This document shows, in pieces, positions 1-6,127 of a DNA stretch of 8,108 nucleotides. Position 1 is the stretch's first letter, and the number at the start of each line of letters is the position of its first letter. A model generated the notes under the pieces. The model was not told the DNA's origin. It searched no databases and saw only the letters and a program-made list of their open reading frames with translations. Position numbers and translations under genes: made by a program. Origin of the DNA: Anaerozeibacter sp031551775 (GTDB lineage: Bacteria; Bacillota; Clostridia; Christensenellales; Aristaeellaceae); contig JAVBND010000110.1 in assembly GCA_031551775.1 (NCBI GenBank), positions 1 to 8,108 of the forward strand, given 5' to 3'.

Positions 1-5
1 TCGCT

Positions 6-35
6 GGGTCAGCCCCCCCGCGCAGGGGCTGGCCC
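6..35 (+). terminator. GC-rich hairpin, possible terminator of an upstream gene
   Basis: Positions 6-16 and 25-35 form an 11-bp stem with one G-T wobble and an 8-base loop. A competing perfect 8-bp pairing exists between 6-13 (GGGTCAGC) and 39-46 (GCTGACCC), so the region can fold two ways. Only TTC follows the stem, with no real T-run, so intrinsic termination is uncertain. It would fit the 3' end of a gene lying left of the window. Confidence 0.4.
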
Positions 36-49
36 TTCGCTGACCCTTC

Positions 50-460
50 ATGGCGGCTGAGGCTCCATGTCAACCCCTTGAGCGGTCAATTTCCGGCGCG
101 CTACTGCTTAGCTTTCTGTCCGTTATTGTAGCACAGTCCCGAGCGACCTTGTTCAGCCACGCGTACACCTACATGGGTCAGGACGACACGTTTGGCATGG
201 ACATGGCGGTCTACGAGAGTGCGGACGCCGATTCCGGCGAGTTCACCTATTTCCTGTTCGCCCCCGACTCACCCGAGGAAACCTACCACATTGAGTTTCG
301 CTACGGTGACAATCTGGACGATCTGAACAAGATGCGCGAGGGCAAGTACGCCTACTGGCTGGCGGCGGGCATACCGACCGAAGGCAGCGCCGATTACGCC
401 GTGAAGGCCATCGACCTTTTCTGCGAGGAGAACATACCCCAGGCCGAAGAGGCCGCGTAA
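50..460 (+). CDS. Hypothetical protein, possibly a 5'-degraded fragment
   Basis: I do not recognise this protein. Read from the ATG at 50 it has 136 residues. Residues ~15-28 are hydrophobic, which could be a signal or anchor segment. From about residue 40 on it is acidic and aromatic-rich and looks like genuine soluble protein, with a small-domain pattern of alternating strands and a closing helix near residues 116-126. No ribosome binding site precedes the ATG at 50, nor the in-frame ATG at 173 (residue 42). An in-frame stop at 41-43 excludes continuation from further left. It may be a remnant whose true 5' end was lost, or a short gene with a weak start. It is separated from the regulatory genes by 245 bases and a promoter, so it is probably not functionally linked to them. 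Confidence 0.35.
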   Translation: MAAEAPCQPLERSISGALLLSFLSVIVAQSRATLFSHAYTYMGQDDTFGMDMAVYESADADSGEFTYFLFAPDSPEETYHIEFRYGDNLDDLNKMREGKYAYWLAAGIPTEGSADYAVKAIDLFCEENIPQAEEAA

Positions 461-500
461 CGTCATTCGGGCGCCATGCGCATGCTGCGCGGTGTCGCCG

Positions 501-514
501 GAACGATCCCGTTC
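501..514 (+). other. Small hairpin in the 461-705 intergenic gap
   Basis: The 245-base gap before the response regulator holds a GC-rich, imperfect stem-forming stretch near 469-500 and a perfect 5-bp stem with a 4-base loop here (GAACG 501-505, CGTTC 510-514). Neither is followed by a T-run. They could mark the end of the upstream transcript, but nothing proves it. The rest of the gap is the promoter and 5' leader of the regulator gene. Confidence 0.2.
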
Positions 515-618
515 ATGGGTTCAGGGACTGTCGCGGCACAGCCAGACCGCGCCCCCATTGACGCCGGTTGCAAATGAAAAAATGTACGCGCGCAGCCCTT
601 CCCCCGCTTCAACGCCAA

Positions 619-647
619 TTGACAGAACCGGCCAATTCGAGTAAACT
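619..647 (+). promoter_or_regulatory. Sigma-A type promoter for the regulator-kinase operon
   Basis: A perfect -35 box TTGACA (619-624) is followed by exactly 17 bases and a -10 box TAAACT (642-647, 4 of 6 consensus bases). Transcription would start near 654, giving a 5' leader of about 50 bases before the ATG at 706. It is the only good promoter seen upstream of the two-component genes. I see no obvious terminator or operator in the leader. Confidence 0.7.
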
Positions 648-705
648 AAAAAGACAAACTCGGTCCACGGAGCCGGCAATAGGGTAGGAGCGGGGGAATT
701 CGCCG

Positions 706-1299
706 ATGGATAGGCAAAAGCTTCGAATTCTGATCGTCGAAGACGAAACCATCATTCGGACCAGTTTTGCCATGGCGATTGAGGATATGGGGCATATCGT
801 CGCGGGGGAAGCCGCAAACGGCGAACAGGCGCTTGAGATGGTTCATGCGCTTCACCCAGACATGGTGTTGCTCGACATCAACCTGCCCAAGATGAACGGG
901 CTCAAAGTCCTTGAAACCATAGGCGGCGAACATGGCGTGCCTTGCATCATCATCACCGGGTACTATTCCGAGGAATTCCTCGAGCGGGCAAAGCAGGCGG
1001 GCGCGTACAATTACCTCATCAAACCCATCGATACCTGCCAGCTTGAGGCAACCATCACGGTTACCCATCAGCGGTTCCTCGAATATCAAAGGTGCAACCT
1101 TGAGGCGCAGCGGCTGCAAACCGCGCTTGAAGAGAGGAAGCTGGTGGAGCGCGCAAAAGGCGTCCTGATCAGGCGGCACGGCTTAAGCGAGGAACAGGCG
1201 ATGAGGAGCCTCCAAAAAAAGAGCCGAGATCTCAACAAAAAGCTGGCCGATGTCGCCCGGGACATCATCTATGCCGACCGGCTCATAGGAGAGGCATAA
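706..1299 (+). CDS. ANTAR-domain response regulator (RNA-binding antiterminator)
   Basis: This is a two-component output protein of 197 residues. Residues ~6-120 are a receiver domain with the acidic pocket E12/D13, phospho-acceptor D57 (in LLDINLP), T84 and K106 (in the LIKP motif). A helical, probably coiled linker at ~120-145 leads into a C-terminal ANTAR domain (~137-192), recognised by the ERAKG segment at 148-152, the SEEQAM turn and the closing DVARDII. ANTAR regulators (AmiR, NasR, EutV) bind RNA rather than DNA and prevent intrinsic termination in leader transcripts. All key receiver residues are present, so phosphorylation control is expected. The start at 706 has a G-rich purine tract (687-698) at suitable spacing. 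The adjacent kinase gene starts one base after its stop, and the likely RNA target is the leader at 3309-3376. Confidence 0.95.
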   Translation: MDRQKLRILIVEDETIIRTSFAMAIEDMGHIVAGEAANGEQALEMVHALHPDMVLLDINLPKMNGLKVLETIGGEHGVPCIIITGYYSEEFLERAKQAGAYNYLIKPIDTCQLEATITVTHQRFLEYQRCNLEAQRLQTALEERKLVERAKGVLIRRHGLSEEQAMRSLQKKSRDLNKKLADVARDIIYADRLIGEA

Positions 1300-1300
1300 C

Positions 1301-3181
1301 ATGCAGGAGGCGCGGCAAGAGAGCAAAAACGCCCTGTCTTTCCACAATCTGTCGCTGCCCAGTTGGCACAGCGGGGCGACGGGCATCACCGCGAATCTCG
1401 CGGGCGGCAAGATACACGCCTTCTTTTGCATCAACGACATACTGCTTCGCGAATTGTGCGACGCGCTGATGTTTGGGAAAAGCCAGGATGGCGCGAAAAT
1501 CCTCTTTAATGGCCGCAACGCGTTTGACGCGTCGGGCAAGGCCTCGGTACGCACGCAGGCCGTGCTCAAGCAGGAAAATCTCTTTATGGACTTAAGCGTC
1601 GCCGACAACATCTACATGCCGCAAGACAATTACTATTTCATCAACCGCTCAAGGATCAAGCGCGATTTGAGGCGGCTTTTGATGCAAATGGAAGCCGATG
1701 TCGCATGGAACACCAACCGTCCGGTCGGCAAACTCACCGCGGAGGTTCGAAAACTGGTTGAACTGCTGCGCTGCTATGTCAGCCGCCCGGATATCCTGAT
1801 TTTGCACGAAACCCTCAGCTATTTTTCGCGCGAGGGCATCCACGTTTGGCACCACATCATCGGGCGCATGAAGGAACAGGGCACCGTCATCATTTATCTG
1901 ACAGGCAAAATTGAAGAGACCGTTTACCTGGCCGATGCGGTCACGGTGCTGACTCAAAGCGGGTGCAAAGGCAATTTCACCAGTCAGCAGATGCGGGGCG
2001 ATCTTCAAAACATCTACCACCTGATGCTCGACGGCGAAGGATTCATGTCCTACTATACCGACCGGTCGGAGCCGGAGAAAAACCTGCTTGAGATCATCGA
2101 CGAAAGCTCCAAATTCATCTACAACGGGCACGGCATCAACAACGCGCTGAATTTCTTCGCGCGCAAGCTAAAGACATCGCTCAAGGCCGTCAGCCTGACC
2201 ATATTGCTCATCGATGGCAAAAACCAAAAGATAATCGACCGGGTGGACTTCTACGAAGCGGACCACCTTGAATGGCAGCTGAGTGAGGCGGCTGTCATGG
2301 GCGCGGTGCCGGTGCCGGAGGAGAAGGACAGCCTATATTGCACCAATTACAAAGTGCCGGAGTTTGCGTCCTGTTTTAAACAGGCGGGCGACGCGCGCGC
2401 GCTGCTTGGGTACAGCGCAAGCCTGCCGACCCATGTCCGAACGCTGATCATCGCCGTATACGACCGAGATTTCATGTATTCGCATGACGATGTGCGCCTG
2501 CTGACCGCGGTTAGCAAGGAACTGGCGATTATCCTTGAGAACTCGCGCCTCGCCAACCGTTCGGCGCTGCTGTTTGAAAGCCATCACCGGATCAAGAACA
2601 ACCTGCAAATGGTCATAAGCCTGCTCCTCATTCAAAAGATGATGATTACGCGCAGGTATGAAAAGCAGGGCGACGTGCCAATCGATTTTTACCTGCAAAA
2701 CATCGACGACTTGTTTTACCGCATCAAGAGCATAGCGCTGATTCACGATATGATGAGCAAGGAGGAACGCTCGGAGGGAATGGCGAGCCTGGGCGAGATC
2801 ATTGGGGAAATCTGCAATTTCTACCGGGATGCGGCCATCTTCCATACCGGGATCAAAGAGATCGGCGTGCCCTACAGCATCAGCACGTCCATCGCGCTTG
2901 TCATCAATGAACTGATCAGCAACGCCATCAAGCATTCAGCCGCCAAGGCCGGGGACATCGTGGTGCGGGTCGAAATCTACCGGGAGGAGGACAAGGTGAT
3001 CCTTGAGGTGTCGGACAACGGCCCGGGCTTTGTGGAGATGGGGGATTCGGCGCAAAACAGCGGAATTGGGATCAAGCTCATTTCCGGCATCATCGCCAAT
3101 GAATTGCACGGCGCGATCAAGATGTACAACGAAGGCGGCGCGCGCGTTCGTGTGACGATGCCGGATAAAATCCTATTGTAA
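1301..3181 (+). CDS. Histidine kinase with N-terminal pseudo-ABC ATPase domain
   Basis: This 626-residue soluble sensor kinase is presumably the partner of the ANTAR regulator. Residues ~10-225 align with the first ATPase domain of sugar importers such as the one at 4620, but the nucleotide-binding motifs are gone. Walker A GENGAGKST is replaced by CINDILLRE (43-51), the Q-loop Gln by K90, and the signature LTAGV by LTAEV (145-149). Walker B LILDEP has become LILHET (166-171), and the H-loop His is G202. Residues ~260-418 resemble a GAF domain. Residues ~420-485 are HisKA_2 with the phospho-acceptor motif HHRIKNN (428-434), most likely H429. The HATPase domain has an N-box (N536, N541), DNGPGF (572-577) and GIGIKL (588-593), so the kinase half looks intact. 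There is no signal peptide or transmembrane segment. The start is fixed by AGGAGAGG (1287-1294) inside the regulator's 3' end, with the stop and start one base apart, suggesting translational coupling. I know of no characterised protein with this exact architecture. Confidence 0.92.
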   Translation: MQEARQESKNALSFHNLSLPSWHSGATGITANLAGGKIHAFFCINDILLRELCDALMFGKSQDGAKILFNGRNAFDASGKASVRTQAVLKQENLFMDLSVADNIYMPQDNYYFINRSRIKRDLRRLLMQMEADVAWNTNRPVGKLTAEVRKLVELLRCYVSRPDILILHETLSYFSREGIHVWHHIIGRMKEQGTVIIYLTGKIEETVYLADAVTVLTQSGCKGNFTSQQMRGDLQNIYHLMLDGEGFMSYYTDRSEPEKNLLEIIDESSKFIYNGHGINNALNFFARKLKTSLKAVSLTILLIDGKNQKIIDRVDFYEADHLEWQLSEAAVMGAVPVPEEKDSLYCTNYKVPEFASCFKQAGDARALLGYSASLPTHVRTLIIAVYDRDFMYSHDDVRLLTAVSKELAIILENSRLANRSALLFESHHRIKNNLQMVISLLLIQKMMITRRYEKQGDVPIDFYLQNIDDLFYRIKSIALIHDMMSKEERSEGMASLGEIIGEICNFYRDAAIFHTGIKEIGVPYSISTSIALVINELISNAIKHSAAKAGDIVVRVEIYREEDKVILEVSDNGPGFVEMGDSAQNSGIGIKLISGIIANELHGAIKMYNEGGARVRVTMPDKILL

Positions 3182-3273
3182 ATACATGCATTACAAATTC
3201 GGCGTAGCATTGCATTAAGTGAACAAAAAATGCGCATGCCGTTTTGCGATTTACTGAATATTTTTCAAAAGTG

Positions 3274-3302
3274 TTGACGGCGCGATGGCTTTGTGTTATT
3301 AT
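3274..3302 (+). promoter_or_regulatory. Sigma-A type promoter for the transporter operon
   Basis: A -35 box TTGACG (3274-3279), a 17-base spacer and a -10 box TATTAT (3297-3302) closely match consensus. An AT-rich stretch at 3251-3270 could act as an UP element. The predicted start is near 3309, exactly where the first leader hairpin begins. The 90 bases between the kinase stop (3181) and this promoter show no convincing terminator, so some transcription from the regulator genes may also enter this leader. Confidence 0.75.
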
Positions 3303-3308
3303 GCAGCT

Positions 3309-3355
3309 GCAACTCAAGATTGGTTGCTTTTAGAGAGGTCAAGGAATGCCTACTC
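3309..3355 (+). promoter_or_regulatory. Tandem-hairpin leader RNA, candidate ANTAR antiterminator target
   Basis: The first hairpin pairs GCAAC (3309-3313) with GTTGC (3323-3327), plus a wobble pair inside, leaving a 7-base loop. After 5 bases the second pairs GAGAGGT (3333-3339) with GCCTACTC (3348-3355), with one bulged A and a final G-T wobble. Both loops display the pentamer TCAAG (3314-3318 and 3339-3343). The 3' arm of the second hairpin is also the 5' arm of the terminator that follows, so the two are mutually exclusive. This is the arrangement known for ANTAR targets. The textbook hexaloop with A at 1 and G at 4 can be read in the second loop (AAGGAA, with a C-U closing mismatch) but not cleanly in the first, so the match is partial. 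Confidence 0.6.
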
Positions 3356-3376
3356 ATTATTTGGGTAGGCATTTTT
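3345..3376 (+). terminator. Intrinsic terminator (attenuator) in the operon leader
   Basis: AATGCCTACTC (3345-3355) pairs with GGGTAGGCATT (3363-3373) through 11 bp, including one wobble, around a 7-base loop. The stem runs into TTTTT (3372-3376). It lies about 36 bases after the predicted transcription start and 67 bases before the first start codon, so it is an attenuator and not a gene-end terminator. Its 5' arm overlaps the second leader hairpin, giving an on/off switch. Confidence 0.8.
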
Positions 3377-3383
3377 GTATGCT

Positions 3384-3419
3384 TTTCCATAATCTGGAAG
3401 TCATTAGGCGTCAGCCTAA
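3384..3419 (+). other. Two further hairpins between attenuator and start codon
   Basis: A stem forms between 3384-3389 and 3395-3400 around a 5-base loop. A second, 6-bp stem pairs TTAGGC (3404-3409) with GCCTAA (3414-3419) around GTCA. The GCCTA at 3414-3418 could also pair with TAGGC at 3366-3370, which is the terminator's 3' arm. Neither hairpin covers the ribosome binding site AAGGAGGG (3428-3435). Whether they matter for regulation is unknown. Confidence 0.35.
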
Positions 3420-3442
3420 CGAAATAAAAGGAGGGCCTGATC

Positions 3443-4549
3443 ATGAGGAAACTGTCAAGACTCTTTGTGGTGGTGCTTGCAATCGTGCTTCTTATGTCCT
3501 CACTCGTCGGTCGCGCGGAACAGGTGGCGTACCCGGAGCTGTCCGTAAAGCCGGAAGGCGGCCTCAAGGTGGCGTACATGTGCCGCAACCTTGATGTCGA
3601 GAGCCAGGCCAGGCAGTACCACCAGGCGCAGATGGAGTGCTCGCACCGCGGGTGGACCTTCCTCGATGGTTTCTATCAGAACTTTGACGAAGGCCGCACC
3701 AAGATGCAAAGCTACATCACGCAGGGCGTGGATGTAATCGTGTTCGGAAACACCGATATGACCGCGTTCGCGGACCTCGTCGTCCGGGCGCGGGGCGAGG
3801 GAATCGGCGTTTACAACATCGACAATCAGATCGTGGAGGGCGTCATCTCAAACGCCACCCAACCCAACGGCGTGGTCGCCGCGATGCTGGCCTATACGCT
3901 GGGCGTGGATTTCATGTGGAACGCCAACTATGCCATCATTACCAACCGCGCGGTGCAGGTACACACCGAGCGCACCGATGTGGCCAAGGCCGTATTCGCT
4001 CAGTATTCGGCGGTAAAGCTGCTCGCGGAGGAGTCAACCGACAGCTATACCGGCACCAACGCGTCCATCCCCTACGACATCACCAAGCGTCTGCTTGAAA
4101 AGTACGGCGCGGATCTCGACATCATCTTCTGCAGTTCGGACGTTCTAGGCTGCAACGCGGCGGAAGCGGCGGCGGCGCACATCGGCGGTTCGGATGTCGC
4201 CATTTGCTCGGTGGACGGCACGTCTCAGGCGCTCAGTTACATCCGCTCGGATTCGAACCTCAAGTACGTGTTCGCGCAGCCACTCGAGCTTTACAACCAC
4301 GAGACGTTCAACCTCATCGAGCAGCTTCAGGTCAAGGGCATGAAGCCCGGCGACGAGGGATGCAGCATCGGCTATTGGGGTCAGACCATGTACTTTGAAG
4401 GCTTCATTATCACTCAGGCTACGTGTCCCGATGCAGGGCAGCCGGTATACGCCATCTTTGACAATTACAAAGACTTCGGCTACGACCCGGCCGATCCCGA
4501 GTGCTTCGTGAACTGGGCCGATTGCGGCGGCCCGTCCATGATTCAGTAA
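3443..4549 (+). CDS. Sugar-type ABC transporter substrate-binding protein
   Basis: This is the extracellular receptor of the importer, 368 residues of the periplasmic-binding-protein-4 (ribose/galactose) type. A Sec signal peptide spans about residues 1-25 (basic MRKLSR, then a hydrophobic core, with likely cleavage after GRA). The first lobe begins at LKVAYMCRN (41-49). The ITQGVDVIVFGNTD segment (92-105) and the GIGVYNID hinge-side strand are typical. The second lobe includes the DLDIIFCSSD strand (224-233) and the SVDGT turn (256-260). Unlike most Gram-positive binding proteins it has no lipobox cysteine in the signal peptide. The mature part carries nine cysteines (47, 66, 230, 237, 255, 307, 328, 354, 361), many for an exported protein. 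The start has an ideal site, AAGGAGGG (3428-3435). The ATPase and permease follow. The ligand cannot be deduced. Confidence 0.92.
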   Translation: MRKLSRLFVVVLAIVLLMSSLVGRAEQVAYPELSVKPEGGLKVAYMCRNLDVESQARQYHQAQMECSHRGWTFLDGFYQNFDEGRTKMQSYITQGVDVIVFGNTDMTAFADLVVRARGEGIGVYNIDNQIVEGVISNATQPNGVVAAMLAYTLGVDFMWNANYAIITNRAVQVHTERTDVAKAVFAQYSAVKLLAEESTDSYTGTNASIPYDITKRLLEKYGADLDIIFCSSDVLGCNAAEAAAAHIGGSDVAICSVDGTSQALSYIRSDSNLKYVFAQPLELYNHETFNLIEQLQVKGMKPGDEGCSIGYWGQTMYFEGFIITQATCPDAGQPVYAIFDNYKDFGYDPADPECFVNWADCGGPSMIQ

Positions 4550-4570
4550 CCCCGTCATAAGTCCAAGTGG

Positions 4571-4596
4571 GCGGGGGGAGCACAAGCTCCCCCCGC
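4571..4596 (+). repeat. Strong GC hairpin after the binding-protein gene
   Basis: A perfect 11-bp inverted repeat (GCGGGGGGAGC at 4571-4581, GCTCCCCCCGC at 4586-4596) encloses the loop ACAA. No T-run follows; AAGCTAAAGG comes next, leading into the ATPase ribosome binding site (AAGGGGAAGG, 4603-4612). Such hairpins between a binding-protein gene and its membrane components commonly block 3' exonucleases, which raises receptor levels over the channel proteins. That role is inferred here. Partial termination is the alternative. Confidence 0.7.
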
Positions 4597-4619
4597 AAGC
4601 TAAAGGGGAAGGTGTTACC

Positions 4620-6125
4620 ATGAAAGACAATGTGGTTCTTGAGATCCAGAACCTGACCAAGCGCTTTCCAGGTACGATCGCCGTCAACAAGGCCAATCTC
4701 GATTTTTGCGCGGGCGAGATCCACGCGATCATCGGGGAAAACGGCGCGGGCAAGAGTACCGTGTGCAAGATGCTCACCGGGCTGCATACGCCAGACGAAG
4801 GCAAAATTATTTTCATGGGACGCGAGGTGTCCATCAAAAGCACAAGCGAAGGCATGAAAATGGGCATCAGCATGGTCTATCAGGAGCGCAACCTGATCCC
4901 GCATCTGACCGGCGCTCAGAACATCCTGCTTGGCTACGAACCCATCAAGAACGGGATTTTGCTGGACGAAAAGCGCATACGCGAAAAGGCGGATGAGGTT
5001 CAAAACCGAATTGGTCTAAACGTACCGCTCGATGTGCCCGTTTCGACGCTGACCGCGGGCGTACAGCAATCCATTGAGATCCTGCGCGCATTTACCACAA
5101 ACCCCAAGCTCCTGATCCTAGACGAGCCAACCGCCTCTCTCGGCGAGAGCGAGGTGGTTCCATTCCTAAACTTCCTCAAAGAAATCAAGCGCACCGCGAA
5201 CATCGCAATCATTTTTATTTCACACAAGCTTGACGAGGTCTTTCAAGTGGCCGACCGCATCTCGGTGTTTACCGAAGGCGAGAAGGTCTTAACCGTCCAG
5301 AAAGAGGAAACGACCAAGCTCGACCTGATCAAGGCGATGCTCAAGACAGGAAATCCCGAGCCGATTGTCGTAAAAGACGCGCCGCCGAACGCCAAAACAC
5401 TGCTCAAAGTGGGCAAATGTACCTACGATGGCCGCGAACACCAGCTGGATTTCCACGTAGACGAAGGGGAAGTGGTGGGGTTTTACGGGCTCGTGGGCTC
5501 AGGCCGGACCGAGTGCGCACAGGCGATTTTCGGCCTGAAGAAGATGAAGGACGCCGATGTAGTTTTCAATGGAGAAAAAATCAACCGCTTCACGACTTAC
5601 GAAATGATTGAAAAAGGCATGGTCATGACGCCGGAGCTTCGAAGCAAAGGGATGTTTCGCTCCTATTCGCTGATTGACAACATCTCGATCATGTTTATGA
5701 GGCAGTTTGTCGGTCGTTTCCACATGATCGACCGGCAGAAAAAAGACGAATTCGCCCTAAAAGTGCTTAAGAGCAACCGCGTCAAGTACGCCAGCCCCGA
5801 ACAGACGATTTCCTCTCTAAGCGGCGGCAACATTCAAAAAATCATCATTGGCCGCTCCATTGCCTCCGACAATACCAAGCTGCTGATTCTGGATGAGCCG
5901 ACCAATGGGTTGGATTTGGGCGCAAAGCACGATGTGTATGTCAAAGCGCGAAGCCTCGCGGAGGAATCCGGTAAGGGGATCATCTTCATTTCATCGGAAA
6001 TCGAGGAAGTCCTCGCCGTCTCAAACCGCATCTACGTATTCGCGTTTGGCGATATCGTTCAGGAGTTTAAGCGCGAAGAGTTTACAAGCCAAAGCATCCT
6101 TGAAGCAGCATTTAGGAGGGATTGA
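4620..6125 (+). CDS. Ribose/galactose-type sugar ABC transporter, tandem ATPase
   Basis: This cytoplasmic energy-coupling subunit of 501 residues has the usual length and two-domain plan of the RbsA/MglA family. The first domain is intact: Walker A GENGAGKST (39-47), Q-loop Q88, signature LTAGVQQ (144-150), Walker B LLILDEP (164-170) and H-loop H202. The second has the family's expected degenerate Walker A, GLVGSGRT (290-297, Arg in place of Lys), then LSGGNIQK (400-407), LLILDEP (421-427) and SSE (458-460) in the H-loop position. One catalytic and one altered site is normal for this family. It follows the binding-protein gene after a 70-base gap with a hairpin, and its stop lies two bases before the permease start. 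Its first domain is the intact counterpart of the pseudo-ABC domain in the kinase at 1301. Confidence 0.96.
   Translation: MKDNVVLEIQNLTKRFPGTIAVNKANLDFCAGEIHAIIGENGAGKSTVCKMLTGLHTPDEGKIIFMGREVSIKSTSEGMKMGISMVYQERNLIPHLTGAQNILLGYEPIKNGILLDEKRIREKADEVQNRIGLNVPLDVPVSTLTAGVQQSIEILRAFTTNPKLLILDEPTASLGESEVVPFLNFLKEIKRTANIAIIFISHKLDEVFQVADRISVFTEGEKVLTVQKEETTKLDLIKAMLKTGNPEPIVVKDAPPNAKTLLKVGKCTYDGREHQLDFHVDEGEVVGFYGLVGSGRTECAQAIFGLKKMKDADVVFNGEKINRFTTYEMIEKGMVMTPELRSKGMFRSYSLIDNISIMFMRQFVGRFHMIDRQKKDEFALKVLKSNRVKYASPEQTISSLSGGNIQKIIIGRSIASDNTKLLILDEPTNGLDLGAKHDVYVKARSLAEESGKGIIFISSEIEEVLAVSNRIYVFAFGDIVQEFKREEFTSQSILEAAFRRD
6114..6120 (+). promoter_or_regulatory. Ribosome binding site that fixes the permease start
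   Basis: AGGAGGG at 6114-6120 lies 7 bases before the ATG at 6128, ideal spacing. An in-frame TTG at 6122 would be only one base from this site and is therefore not the start. The site sits within the last codons of the ATPase gene, which suggests coupled translation. Confidence 0.85.
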
Positions 6126-6127
6126 CC

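Noticed and set aside
574..687. 37-codon ORF starting at the ATG at 574
   Set aside because: It has no ribosome binding site and runs straight through the promoter at 619-647.
646..1179. Long open frames on the minus strand, including 646-1179, 2333-2935, 4145-4873 and 6134-6829
   Set aside because: They lie opposite clearly recognised genes, lack start signals, and their translations show no family motifs; GC-rich codon use leaves the opposite strand open.
1301..1975. Kinase N-terminus as a functional transporter ATPase
   Set aside because: Walker A, Q-loop, signature, Walker B and H-loop residues are all altered, and only one such domain is present where the family has two.
3182..3273. 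Terminator after the kinase gene
   Set aside because: I looked at the short repeats around 3187-3250 (including ATGCGCAT) and found no stable stem followed by a T-run.
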